Shown here in pieces: positions 35,978-43,543 of a stretch of DNA of 64,000 nucleotides; the first letter of the stretch is position 1; each line of letters starts with the position of its first letter. The DNA is taken from positions 1-64,000 of the forward strand of contig NZ_JACCJY010000034.1 in assembly GCF_014596085.1 (NCBI RefSeq), in the 5' to 3' direction. The notes under the pieces are model-generated. The model searched no databases and was not told the DNA's origin. It saw nothing but the letters and a program-made list of their open reading frames with translations. This DNA is from Azospirillum tabaci. Lineage in GTDB: Bacteria; Pseudomonadota; Alphaproteobacteria; Azospirillales; Azospirillaceae. The position numbers and the translations under genes are program-made.

Positions 35978-36643
35978 ATGGCGGACGATCCTGTACCCGA
36001 TCCCCAACCCGTGGAGGAGCGCGACGAGCAGGGCCGCATCGTGCGCAGCGGCGAGATGCATGGCGAGCTGTTCCACGGCCTCTTCACCGCCTACGGCGAG
36101 GACGGGCACCCGATCCTGCGCGCCCGGCTGCGCGCCGGGAAGCTGCACGGGGAGGTGCGCAACTACGCCCCCGGCGGCGCCCTGGTCCAGGTGGCGGAAT
36201 ATGCGGACGGCGTGCAGCACGGCCAGACCACCTTCTACGCCAACGCCCGCCCGACCTGCCGCATGACCTACCGCGACGGGCTTCTCAACGGCCCGTCGGT
36301 CTTCTTCCACGAGAGCGGCACGGTGGCCGCCGTCTTCCAGTATTGCGACGGCAAGCGCGAGGGCGAGGCGCTGTTCCACAGCCCGCAGGGACGTCCGATG
36401 CGACGGGAGAGCTACGCCAACGACCGCCTGCACGGCCCGGTGCTGGGCTATTACGACGACGGCACGGTGAGCGAGCGCGCGGCCTTCCTGGACGGGCTTC
36501 AGGACGGGGTGCTGCGCCGCTTCTTCCCCTCCGGCGCGCTGATGCAGCACGGCGTCTACCGCCGCGGCCTGCTGATCGAACCGCTGCGGACCTATTCGGA
36601 GGACGGCAAGGAAATCGCCGTGCTGCAGCCCCCGGCGGGGTGA
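35978..36643 (+). CDS. MORN-type repeat protein downstream of vgrG
   Basis: The 221-residue protein is made of about seven MORN_2 (YwqK-like) repeats with the motif G-L-G---Y--DG, for example around LFHGLFTAYGEDG, KLHGEVRNYAPGG, LLNGPSVFFHESG and RLHGPVLGYYDDG. No signal or membrane segment is visible. YwqK-type proteins are annotated as antitoxins, and MORN repeats also mediate membrane or protein binding. The ATG lies 1 bp after the vgrG stop, so it is translationally coupled. It may be a loading adaptor, an immunity protein or a structural accessory; the sequence does not decide. Confidence 0.8.
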   Translation: MADDPVPDPQPVEERDEQGRIVRSGEMHGELFHGLFTAYGEDGHPILRARLRAGKLHGEVRNYAPGGALVQVAEYADGVQHGQTTFYANARPTCRMTYRDGLLNGPSVFFHESGTVAAVFQYCDGKREGEALFHSPQGRPMRRESYANDRLHGPVLGYYDDGTVSERAAFLDGLQDGVLRRFFPSGALMQHGVYRRGLLIEPLRTYSEDGKEIAVLQPPAG

Positions 36644-36666
36644 GGGAAACCCTTGGAGAGGTCTTG

Positions 36667-36768
36667 CCCCCTCCCCGGCCCTCCCCCGCTGCCGCAGGGG
36701 AGGGGGCCTTCTGCGAAGCGGCGGCAGTCCCCTCCCCTGCGATAGCGGGGGAGGGTTAGGGTGGGGGC
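36667..36768. repeat. intergenic palindromic repeat (family B)
   Basis: Inverted runs CCTCCCC/GGGGAGG recur: CCCCTCCCCGGCCCTCCCCC on the left pairs with GCGGGGGAGGG on the right, with an internal GCAGGGGAGGGGGCC. It lies between the MORN gene and the converging PAAR-like gene. It could act as a bidirectional terminator-like structure. It differs in sequence from family A at 27765 and 45929, although both are GC-rich CCCTC palindromes. Confidence 0.65.
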
Positions 36769-36801
36769 AATTCCCCCCTACACCTCACCCCAACACACAC
36801 C

Positions 36802-37194
36802 TCACGGCGTCTGCACCGTGAACTGCCCCGGCACGACGATCTGGATCACCCCGCCCCACATGCACATCAGCTTGCTGGTGGAGGTCAGGGCCGGCATGTT
36901 GCCGACCATCACGGTCGGGGCGCCGGGGACCCAGGGCGCGACGGTGCAAGGGGTGCAGGGTTGCGGCTTGATGACTCCCGGCGGCGGAATCGGGATTTTC
37001 GACGCAACGTTGGGATTGGCCGGGCTGCTGCAGACACCGAACGGGGGAACGTTCAGGAATGGCTTGTTGTCCATGATGTTCGCCATGGGCGGCCCGCCGG
37101 CCATCGTCCGGTTCATCGGCAGCACCACCAGCGCGGACGGCGCCGCCCCGAAGCTGCAGGTCATCATGGCCCCCGCGCACACCGCCTGACTCAT
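36802..37194 (-). CDS. PAAR-like DUF4280 protein (T6SS tip)
   Basis: The 130-residue protein starts MSQAVCAGAMMTCSFGAAPS and contains a PPFGVCSSPANP segment. It carries eight cysteines, with CTPCTV in the second half. This is the DUF4280 PAAR-like pattern, which caps VgrG spikes and can carry effectors. It has no extra domain, so it is a bare tip protein. It points toward vgrG from the opposite strand, separated by a palindromic repeat. The site GGAGAGACGGG precedes the ATG. Confidence 0.85.
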   Translation of the reverse strand: MSQAVCAGAMMTCSFGAAPSALVVLPMNRTMAGGPPMANIMDNKPFLNVPPFGVCSSPANPNVASKIPIPPPGVIKPQPCTPCTVAPWVPGAPTVMVGNMPALTSTSKLMCMWGGVIQIVVPGQFTVQTP

Positions 37195-37288
37195 CCCGTC
37201 TCTCCATTCCGAAACGTCCAGGCGAAGAGTGGGCGCCTCCCCCGTCCCGCGGCAAGCGGGCCCTGGACCGGATTGGTCCGAATTCGCT

Positions 37289-38488
37289 TCAACCCGGCGG
37301 AGACGGGCCGAATCCGTCGAACAGGCCCGGCTCCGCCTCGGTCTCCGGGTCGAGCAGGTCGGTGCAGCCGACGCCGATCAGGCGGATCGACCGCCCGTCC
37401 GGCTCGGCGTCCAGCATCTCGCAGCCGGTCTGCCAGATCAGCCCCGCCGACCTCGCCGGCGGATCGACGCGGCGGGAGCGGGTGATCGTCTGGAAATCGA
37501 CGGTCTTCATCTTCAAGACCACGCTGCGCCCCCGCAGACCCGCGGCGGACAGGCGGCGGGCCACCGTCTCGGCCAGCGGGAGCAGCGCGTCCTTCAGCGC
37601 GGCCTTGTCGGCGGTCTCCCAGTCGAAGGTCGTCTCGGCGGAAATGCTCTTGCTCGGCGACTCCGGCTCCACCCGGCGGTCGTCCTGGCCGCGGGCAAAG
37701 CGGTGCAGCAGGCGGCCCATCTTGCCGTGGCGGCGCACGAGGTCGATCTCCGTCCAGCCGCGCAGGTCGCCCACCGTGCGGATGCCGTCCGACTGCAGCT
37801 TGCGCTGGAGCACCGGCCCGACGCCCCACAGGATCGACACCGGCTTCGGCGCCAGGAAGTCGAGCGCCTGCCCCCGCCCGATCACCGAGAAGCCGCGCGG
37901 CTTCTCCAGGTCGGAGGCGATCTTGGCGAACAGCTTGTTGTAGCTGAGCCCGACCGAGGCGGTGATGCCGAGCTGGTTCTCGAAGCGGCGGACCAGCTCG
38001 GCCAGCGCCTGGGCCGGGCTGATGCTCAGCCGCTCCGCCACGCCGGACAGGTCGAGGAAGGCCTCGTCGATGGACAGCGGCTCCACCAGCGGGGTGAAGG
38101 CGTGCATCAACTCCCGCGCCTGCCGGCCTACGGCCTTGTACTTCGCCATGTCGGGCCGCAGCACGACGGCGTCCGGGCAGGCCTCCATCGCCTGCCACAT
38201 CGGCATGGCGGAGCGCACCCCGGCCATCCGCGCGATGTAGCAGCAGGCGGCCACCACCCCGCGCCGGTCGCCGCCGATGATCAGGGGGCGGCTGACCAGC
38301 TCGGGCCGGTCGCGCTTCTCCACCGTCGCGTAGAAAGCGTCGCAGTCGATGTGACCGATGGCGAGGCCGTGCAGTTCCTCATGCCGGACCAGCCGCCGGC
38401 CGCCGCATTTCGGGCAGCGCGGTTCGCTTCCGCGGAGGGCCGCCGCACAGTCGCGGCACAGGGCTTTGCAGTCGTCGAACACAACCAT
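37289..38488 (-). CDS. dinB: DNA polymerase IV (Y-family) with N-terminal zinc ribbon
   Basis: The 399-residue translesion polymerase has catalytic acidic residues in HIDCDAFYATVEKRD (near residue 48) and SIDEAFLDLSG (near 140), followed by the thumb (KPRGFSVIG) and a little-finger domain (about 275-380). The first ~40 residues form a zinc-ribbon-like module with CRDC and CPKCGG, seen in many alphaproteobacterial DinB proteins. The C-terminus lacks a clear QL-SLF clamp-binding peptide, but PGLFDGF near the end may serve. A LexA box lies 42 bp upstream of the start, so it is expected to be SOS-induced. Confidence 0.95.
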   Translation of the reverse strand: MVVFDDCKALCRDCAAALRGSEPRCPKCGGRRLVRHEELHGLAIGHIDCDAFYATVEKRDRPELVSRPLIIGGDRRGVVAACCYIARMAGVRSAMPMWQAMEACPDAVVLRPDMAKYKAVGRQARELMHAFTPLVEPLSIDEAFLDLSGVAERLSISPAQALAELVRRFENQLGITASVGLSYNKLFAKIASDLEKPRGFSVIGRGQALDFLAPKPVSILWGVGPVLQRKLQSDGIRTVGDLRGWTEIDLVRRHGKMGRLLHRFARGQDDRRVEPESPSKSISAETTFDWETADKAALKDALLPLAETVARRLSAAGLRGRSVVLKMKTVDFQTITRSRRVDPPARSAGLIWQTGCEMLDAEPDGRSIRLIGVGCTDLLDPETEAEPGLFDGFGPSPPG

Positions 38489-38530
38489 GGCCGCAGTCTA
38501 GCAGCAGCGTGCCCGCAGCGGGGAAGGAAT

Positions 38531-38545
38531 GTTCCTGTCCCGTTC
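38531..38545 (-). promoter_or_regulatory. LexA (SOS) box upstream of dinB
   Basis: GTTC-N7-GTTC (38531-38534 and 38542-38545; GAAC-N7-GAAC on the dinB strand) matches the direct-repeat LexA motif of Alphaproteobacteria. Its distance of 42 bp from the dinB start places it at or near the promoter. Confidence 0.8.
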
Positions 38546-38609
38546 CGGTTTTGCGATTGAGACCGTCTCGGAATTCGGAGAGGAGGGTAAAGCGCGGCGC
38601 AAAGACCCT

Positions 38610-38792
38610 TCAGATTCGCGACGGCCTCACCATCACGCCGCGCACGCCCGCAATCCGTTCACCCTCGATTCTGATTGGCATCGTCACCGCCTTGGCCGCC
38701 CGGATGTCCAGGCCGAGCTGCTCCCGGCAGGACGCCGCCCCGGTCGCCAGTGTCTCGTTCCAGGCAAGCAGCGCCAGCTTGCGCTCGTTCAA
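38610..38792 (-). CDS. possible small protein, unknown function
   Basis: A 60-codon frame starting TTG at 38792 (38813 also possible) has strongly GC-biased third positions and a plausible sequence (LNERKLALLAWNETLATG...). The upstream AGGGGG is a possible ribosome site. It could be a small gene or the remnant of a larger one. No family was recognised. It lies between dinB and the iron locus, and the rest of 38489-38953 has no other supported gene. Confidence 0.3.
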   Translation of the reverse strand: MNERKLALLAWNETLATGAASCREQLGLDIRAAKAVTMPIRIEGERIAGVRGVMVRPSRI

Positions 38793-38874
38793 CGTTGCCC
38801 CCCTGTTCCGCAAGAAGGAATGCCCGGATCGTCTTCTCGGACGACCACAGCCGCCTGCAAAGGGAGGTTACATT

Positions 38875-38895
38875 TGCAAATAGGAATCACTTGCA
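38875..38895 (+). promoter_or_regulatory. Fur-type box upstream of the DUF3325 operon
   Basis: TGCAAAT (38875-38881) and ACTTGCA (38889-38895) form an inverted pair with one mismatch, separated by AGGAATC. This is the same 7-7-7 layout as the box before entC. It lies 58 bp before the first gene of the membrane operon. Regulation by Fur is inferred from the motif and gene content. Confidence 0.6.
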
Positions 38896-38953
38896 ATTTC
38901 AATTTCCGATTGGCAGAACGTGATGCTTATCCACCAAATTGGAGTGGCGCTCC

Positions 38954-39259
38954 ATGATTGAAAGCGCATCGATGGCAGAAACCGCCTGTCAGGGGCTGGC
39001 ATTGGCCGCGACAGCGACCGGAATCACCTGCTTCTACCTTTCGGCACCGCGCCAGCAGTGGCTGCCTCGCCCGCTTGCCGCCCGCCGCAGCCGCTTGGTC
39101 GGTACGCTCGCTCTTCTGGAAGGGTGGCTGCTGTGGTCGGTGGTGATGCACCCGGTGACCGCGCTGTTCACCAGCCTCACCGTGTCGATGCTGCTTCTCA
39201 CCATTCTGCCCTTCGCCGCCGCCGCCCGCGGCGCCATGCTCGCGCGCCGGGAGGGTTGA
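38954..39259 (+). CDS. DUF3325-like small membrane protein
   Basis: The 101-residue protein has three predicted helices (about 10-27, 47-64 and 68-90). Its layout and the following genes match the DUF3325/DUF3649/PepSY trio found beside TonB-dependent receptors in many proteobacteria. No biochemical role is established; it probably assists siderophore-iron handling in the inner membrane. ATG at 38954 follows GGAG at 9-nt spacing; ATG at 38972 is an alternative. The next gene starts 3 bp after its stop. Confidence 0.65.
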   Translation: MIESASMAETACQGLALAATATGITCFYLSAPRQQWLPRPLAARRSRLVGTLALLEGWLLWSVVMHPVTALFTSLTVSMLLLTILPFAAAARGAMLARREG

Positions 39260-39262
39260 GCG

Positions 39263-39580
39263 ATGGCCGACGTCTCCTCCACCCGCAACACACCGACGCC
39301 GATCCGCCCTGACTGGTGGAGCAAGAGCCTGGCCGGGGTGGTCCTGGGCTTCGCGCTGGCCATCGCCCTGTCGGGACTGTTCGCCTGGATCGGCCCCGGC
39401 GGGCCGGCCGCGGTGAACAAGCTGCAATTCATCATGTGGCTGGTCGTTCCGATCTGGCTGGGGGTGGTCAGCGTCTGCTTCCTGTTCCGCAGCGGGCGTC
39501 AGGCCTGGCTGTGTCTGGGCTGCGCCAACATCCTGGCCCACACGGCGCTGCTCGCCGCGCGCGGCTCGCTGCCGCACTGA
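39263..39580 (+). CDS. DUF3649-like iron-uptake-associated membrane protein
   Basis: The 105-residue protein has three predicted helices (about 24-45, 53-72 and 80-98). The WSKSLAGVVLGFALAIALSG start, the MWLVVPIWLGVVS core with conserved W and P, and FLFRSGRQAW are typical of DUF3649-type proteins next to siderophore receptors. It is the second gene of the Fur-controlled membrane operon, and PepSY follows after 43 bp. Confidence 0.7.
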   Translation: MADVSSTRNTPTPIRPDWWSKSLAGVVLGFALAIALSGLFAWIGPGGPAAVNKLQFIMWLVVPIWLGVVSVCFLFRSGRQAWLCLGCANILAHTALLAARGSLPH

Positions 39581-39623
39581 CCCTTCGCCCACCCGTCCCG
39601 CCCTCACAGCCGCGAGCCGAGCC

Positions 39624-41264
39624 ATGGCCATCCGCACCGACGTCGTGCGCCTCTACCGGCAGGTCCACACCTGGACCGGCATCCTGACCGGATTGATCCT
39701 GTTCGTCTGCTTCTATGCCGGCGCCCTCACCATGTTCAAGGAACCGCTGGAACGCTGGATCACACCGCCGGTGGCGGTGACTCCGGCGACGCTCGACCGG
39801 GCAGAGGATCTGGTCGCCGCCACGCGCGCCCTGCGGCCGGAGGTGCGGGACTTCACATTGGCGGTCGAACCGGCGCTGGTTGGAGAGGCGCCGCTGCGCC
39901 TGACCTGGACGGAGGAACGCTTCGACCCGGCCCCCTGGGCCGCCACACTAGCGCCGGACGGGAGCGTGGCGGTTGAGCAGCTCAACCCGTCGGGCATCGG
40001 CCTGCTGGTGGACTTCCTGCACCGCACCGTGGGCATCCCAGGCGATCTCGACATCGGCACCATGGTGACGGGGATCGCCAGCGCGCTCTACGTCGTGGCC
40101 CTGGTGTCGGGCGTGATCATCCTGCTGCCGTCGCTGGTCAAGGATTTCCTGATCCTGCGCGTCACCCGGAACGTGAAGCGCCTGTGGCTGGACGCCCACA
40201 ACCTGCTGGGGTTGATCAGCCTGCCCTTCCACCTCGTCATCGCCCTGTCGGCGGTGGTGTTCGGGCTCCACGACCACATCTACGACACGCTGGATCGCGT
40301 GGTCTATGGCGGGCAGATGCGTGCCGTGGCGGCGGCCAGCAGCCCCTTCCGCACGGTGTCGAAGGACATGGGCCCGGCGGGCATGCTGCCGCCGAAGGAG
40401 TTCCTGACGCGCGTCCACAGCCTCGCCCCCGGCTTCCAGCCGGTCAGCCTGGCGTATCACGACGCCGGCACCGGCGCCGCCACCGTGCGCGTCTGGGGAC
40501 ACGACCCGCGCTATCTGGTGCGGCGGGAGGGCTTCGTCCTGATGGGGGCGGTGGACGGGCGGATCATCGACACCCAATACATGCCGGGCCACCAGAACGG
40601 GTGGTCGGCCACCGTCTCCGCCTTCTTCGCGCTGCATTTCGGGACCTTCGGCGGCGGCATCGTGCGCTGGTCCTACTTCCTGCTCGGGCTGGCCGGGGCG
40701 GCTCTGTTCTACACCGGCAACCTGCTGTGGATCGAATCGCGGCGGCGGACGGAGCGGCAGGCAAAAGGCCGTCCGGGCACCGGACCGGTCGAGCAGAGCC
40801 GCGCCACCCGCCTGCTGGCCGCCGGGACGGTCGGGGTCTGCCTGGGCTGCGTCGGCGGCCTGTCGCTGACCATCGCCGCCGGAAAATGGCTGAGCGGGCT
40901 GGTGGACGACCTGCACGCCTGGCATTGGGGCGTCTACTACGCGGCCTTCCTGGGCGCCTGCGCCTGGGCCTTCCTGCGCGGGGCGTCCCGTGCGGGGGTG
41001 GAGCTTCTGTGGGCCAGTGCGGCGGCCACCGCTGCCATTCCGGCGACTTCGCTGCTCGGTCTCGTCATGCCGGGTCTTTGGGTGTCGGATGGGCTGATCG
41101 GTGTCGATCTGGTGGCGTTGGCCGGCGCCCTGGTCTTCGCCGCGATGGCCCGCAATGCGGAGCGGCGCGCCCAGACCGGCCCGAAGGACAGCGTCTGGGC
41201 CGCCCCGCTTGAGGGCCCGGACCCAGGGATGGGCATCCAGCCGCTGGCCCACCCGGCAGAGTGA
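39624..41264 (+). CDS. PepSY-TM protein, probable siderophore-iron reductase-like
   Basis: The 546-residue protein begins RLYRQVHTWTGILTGLILF, the PepSY-TM family start. It has four main helices (about 14-38, 133-160, 190-215 and 335-365), periplasmic PepSY-like domains between them, and four extra C-terminal helices (about 390-510). Conserved histidines in VHTWTG, DAHNLLG, PFHL and ALHFGTFGG are positioned to bind haem, as in FsrB/PiuB-like proteins proposed to reduce ferric siderophores. It ends 166 bp before the receptor gene; that gap holds a Fur box. Confidence 0.8.
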   Translation: MAIRTDVVRLYRQVHTWTGILTGLILFVCFYAGALTMFKEPLERWITPPVAVTPATLDRAEDLVAATRALRPEVRDFTLAVEPALVGEAPLRLTWTEERFDPAPWAATLAPDGSVAVEQLNPSGIGLLVDFLHRTVGIPGDLDIGTMVTGIASALYVVALVSGVIILLPSLVKDFLILRVTRNVKRLWLDAHNLLGLISLPFHLVIALSAVVFGLHDHIYDTLDRVVYGGQMRAVAAASSPFRTVSKDMGPAGMLPPKEFLTRVHSLAPGFQPVSLAYHDAGTGAATVRVWGHDPRYLVRREGFVLMGAVDGRIIDTQYMPGHQNGWSATVSAFFALHFGTFGGGIVRWSYFLLGLAGAALFYTGNLLWIESRRRTERQAKGRPGTGPVEQSRATRLLAAGTVGVCLGCVGGLSLTIAAGKWLSGLVDDLHAWHWGVYYAAFLGACAWAFLRGASRAGVELLWASAAATAAIPATSLLGLVMPGLWVSDGLIGVDLVALAGALVFAAMARNAERRAQTGPKDSVWAAPLEGPDPGMGIQPLAHPAE

Positions 41265-41377
41265 TTTCCAGGAACGTGATTCCCTGACCAGTGATGCGGC
41301 CCACCTGAAAAACAACCTCACCGAGTCATAGCCCTTGCAGCGAAAAGGGATATGCACTAACAATCGAAAGAGGTAAT

Positions 41378-41392
41378 TGCGAATGATTCGCA
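41378..41392 (+). promoter_or_regulatory. perfect 7-1-7 Fur box before the receptor gene
   Basis: TGCGAATGATTCGCA is a perfect 7-1-7 inverted repeat, the core unit of Fur boxes. It lies 38 bp before the TonB receptor start, and a ribosome site (AGGGGA) follows closer to the ATG. An upstream TTGCAG (41335-41340) may be a -35 element, but the -10 is not clear. Confidence 0.8.
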
Positions 41393-41430
41393 TTAGCAGT
41401 TACAGATTTGCCTAATCAGGGGATACAAGC

Positions 41431-43437
41431 ATGACCATTCGCACATCGGGGGCGTGTGCAGAGGAAGGGGCGGCAGCGAGCCGTCCGATGGTTGCGGCGA
41501 AATCCGCAACCATGGTGGGTGCGGCTCTGGCGGCGGCGCTGGCGGGGGGAACGCCGGCGCTGGCTCAGCAGGCCGCCACGGAAGGGACGCCCGCCGGGGT
41601 CCAGACGTTGGGTCCGGTGACGGTCACCGCGACCGGCACGGCACAAAGCACGCTGACCGCTCCCGCCTTCACCACCGTCATCACGTCGGAGGATCTGAAG
41701 AAGGAGGGCGTGGCCTCCTCCGGCCTGCCGGAGATCCTGGGCCGCTCGGTGGGCGTGAACGACCGCACCGACGCCACGGGCCGCGACGAGGTGGTGATCC
41801 GCGGCATGGGCCAAAACTACTCGCTGGTGCTGGTGAACGGGCGCCGGGTGTCCACCTCCGACGCGCTGTGGCGCGGCGGCGACTTCGACTACCACTCGAT
41901 CCCGATGTCGGCCATCGAGCGGGTGGAGGTCGTGCGCGGCCCGATGTCGTCGCTCTACGGCTCCGACGCCATCGGCGGCGTGGTCAACATCATCACCAAG
42001 AAGCCGACCGACAAGTGGTCGGGCGAGATCAACGGCGACTACCGCGTCGTCGAGCCGGGCCGCGGCGGCACCCAGTACCGCACCGGCCTCTACGCCGCCG
42101 GCCCGATCGTGGACAAGGTCTCGGCCTCGGTCGCCGCCGAGTACTACAACCGGCAGGCCTGGTATGACGACTCCCGCTACAACGGCGTCGTTCCGGTCCT
42201 GGAAAAGAAGAACCTTGCGAACCTGCTGACCACGCTGGCCTTCGACGTGACCGAGAACCAGACGCTGGAGGCCAATTACGGCCTGAACCGGGACAACCGG
42301 CCCCGCGGCTATTACGATCGCTGGCTCTCCTCCCAGAAGCAGGAAATCGTCCGAAACACCTTCGGTGCCGCCCACCGCGGCAATTGGAGCTGGGGCGACA
42401 CGCTGGTGGAGGCCAACTACGAAGATGGCCGCATCGACGACTACAACTCGTCCTTCAACGCGCCGCAGCAGCGGCACCTGAAGGAGAAGAACCTCTTCCT
42501 GCACGGCCGCTCCAACTTCCAGCTCGGCTTCAACCGGCTGACCGCGGGTGCGGAATACCGCAAGCAGACGGTGGAGGACCCCAACACCTTCCTGCAGTCC
42601 GGCAAGTCGGAGATTGGGCAGAAGGCCGTCTATCTCCAGGATCAGATCGGGCTGATCGACGGGCTGACCCTGACGGTCGGCACCCGCTACGACCATCACG
42701 AGATCTTCGGCGGCAACTTCACCAGCCGCGCCAACGTCGTCTACGCGCTGACCGACGCGCTGTCGCTGAAGGCCGGCGTCAGCCAGGGCTACAAGGCGCC
42801 GGACGCCTACCAGCTCAGCCGCGAATACCGGGTGGTGAGCTGCGGCGGCCGCTGCTTCCTGTCGGGCAACCCGGACCTCGAGCCGGAGACCAGCACCAAC
42901 TACGAGATCGGCCTGGAAACCCGCTATGACCGCTGGGACGGCAGCGTCGTGCTGTTCCACAACAAGGTCAAGGACATGATCCAGGCGGTCTACAGCGCGG
43001 GGCCGCCGCCCTCCCGCAACTGGAGCAACATCAACAATGTGGACATCTCGGGCGTCGAGGTGACCGGCTCGGTCAGCCTGACTCCGAAGCTGCTGCTGTC
43101 GGGCAACTACACCTACCTCTACACCGAGCAGAGCAACGGTGCGGAGCTGGACTACCGTCCGCGCCACAAGGTCAACGCCTCCCTGACCTGGCAGGCGCTG
43201 GACACCGTCAGCACGTCGGTGTCGACCAGCTACACCGGCCCGCAGCTGCAGGGCACCAGCAAGATGCCCGGCTACACCCTGCTGAACTGGGGCGTCAGCG
43301 CCGACGTGACCGAGGCGCTGACCATCGGGGCCGGCGTCAAGAACATCACCGACGTCATCCTCAGCGAGAAGAACGTCAACTTCACGTCGGTGGAGGTGGG
43401 GCGCAACTACTACGTCTCCGCCAACTACCGGTTCTGA
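41431..43437 (+). CDS. TonB-dependent catecholate siderophore receptor
   Basis: The 668-residue outer-membrane receptor has a long signal region (about 1-46, ending TPALAQQ), a TonB box (GPVTVTATG, near 60), a plug domain with VVIRGMGQNYSLVLVNGRR and VVRGPMSSLYGSDAIGGVVNIITKK-like sequence (near 170-195), and a 22-strand barrel ending in aromatic YRF. It is closest in look to FepA/CirA-type receptors. A CGGRC pair in an extracellular loop (near residues 471-475) suggests a disulfide. The ATG follows AGGGGA. Its ligand is probably the siderophore made by the genes downstream. Confidence 0.93.
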   Translation: MTIRTSGACAEEGAAASRPMVAAKSATMVGAALAAALAGGTPALAQQAATEGTPAGVQTLGPVTVTATGTAQSTLTAPAFTTVITSEDLKKEGVASSGLPEILGRSVGVNDRTDATGRDEVVIRGMGQNYSLVLVNGRRVSTSDALWRGGDFDYHSIPMSAIERVEVVRGPMSSLYGSDAIGGVVNIITKKPTDKWSGEINGDYRVVEPGRGGTQYRTGLYAAGPIVDKVSASVAAEYYNRQAWYDDSRYNGVVPVLEKKNLANLLTTLAFDVTENQTLEANYGLNRDNRPRGYYDRWLSSQKQEIVRNTFGAAHRGNWSWGDTLVEANYEDGRIDDYNSSFNAPQQRHLKEKNLFLHGRSNFQLGFNRLTAGAEYRKQTVEDPNTFLQSGKSEIGQKAVYLQDQIGLIDGLTLTVGTRYDHHEIFGGNFTSRANVVYALTDALSLKAGVSQGYKAPDAYQLSREYRVVSCGGRCFLSGNPDLEPETSTNYEIGLETRYDRWDGSVVLFHNKVKDMIQAVYSAGPPPSRNWSNINNVDISGVEVTGSVSLTPKLLLSGNYTYLYTEQSNGAELDYRPRHKVNASLTWQALDTVSTSVSTSYTGPQLQGTSKMPGYTLLNWGVSADVTEALTIGAGVKNITDVILSEKNVNFTSVEVGRNYYVSANYRF

Positions 43438-43446
43438 TCCGCCGCC

Positions 43447-43476
43447 GCCCGCCCCCGGCTTGCTCCGGAGGCGGGC
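43447..43476 (+). terminator. GC hairpin after the receptor gene
   Basis: GCCCGCC (43447-43453) pairs with GGCGGGC (43470-43476), and CCGG pairs with CCGG inside. The stem is strong but no T-run follows, so it may attenuate rather than stop transcription into the MFS gene 68 bp further on. Confidence 0.4.
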
Positions 43477-43543
43477 GCGCCCGCTTTCTGAAAGCCGCCT
43501 TCGGTTCCTCTGCCGCGGGCGCCGGTGCCGGAAAGGCCCGCCC

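Noticed and set aside
38489..38953. Plus-strand open frames between dinB and the iron operon
   Set aside because: They run through the LexA box and have no ribosome site or plausible product; codon bias favours the minus strand in the middle part only.
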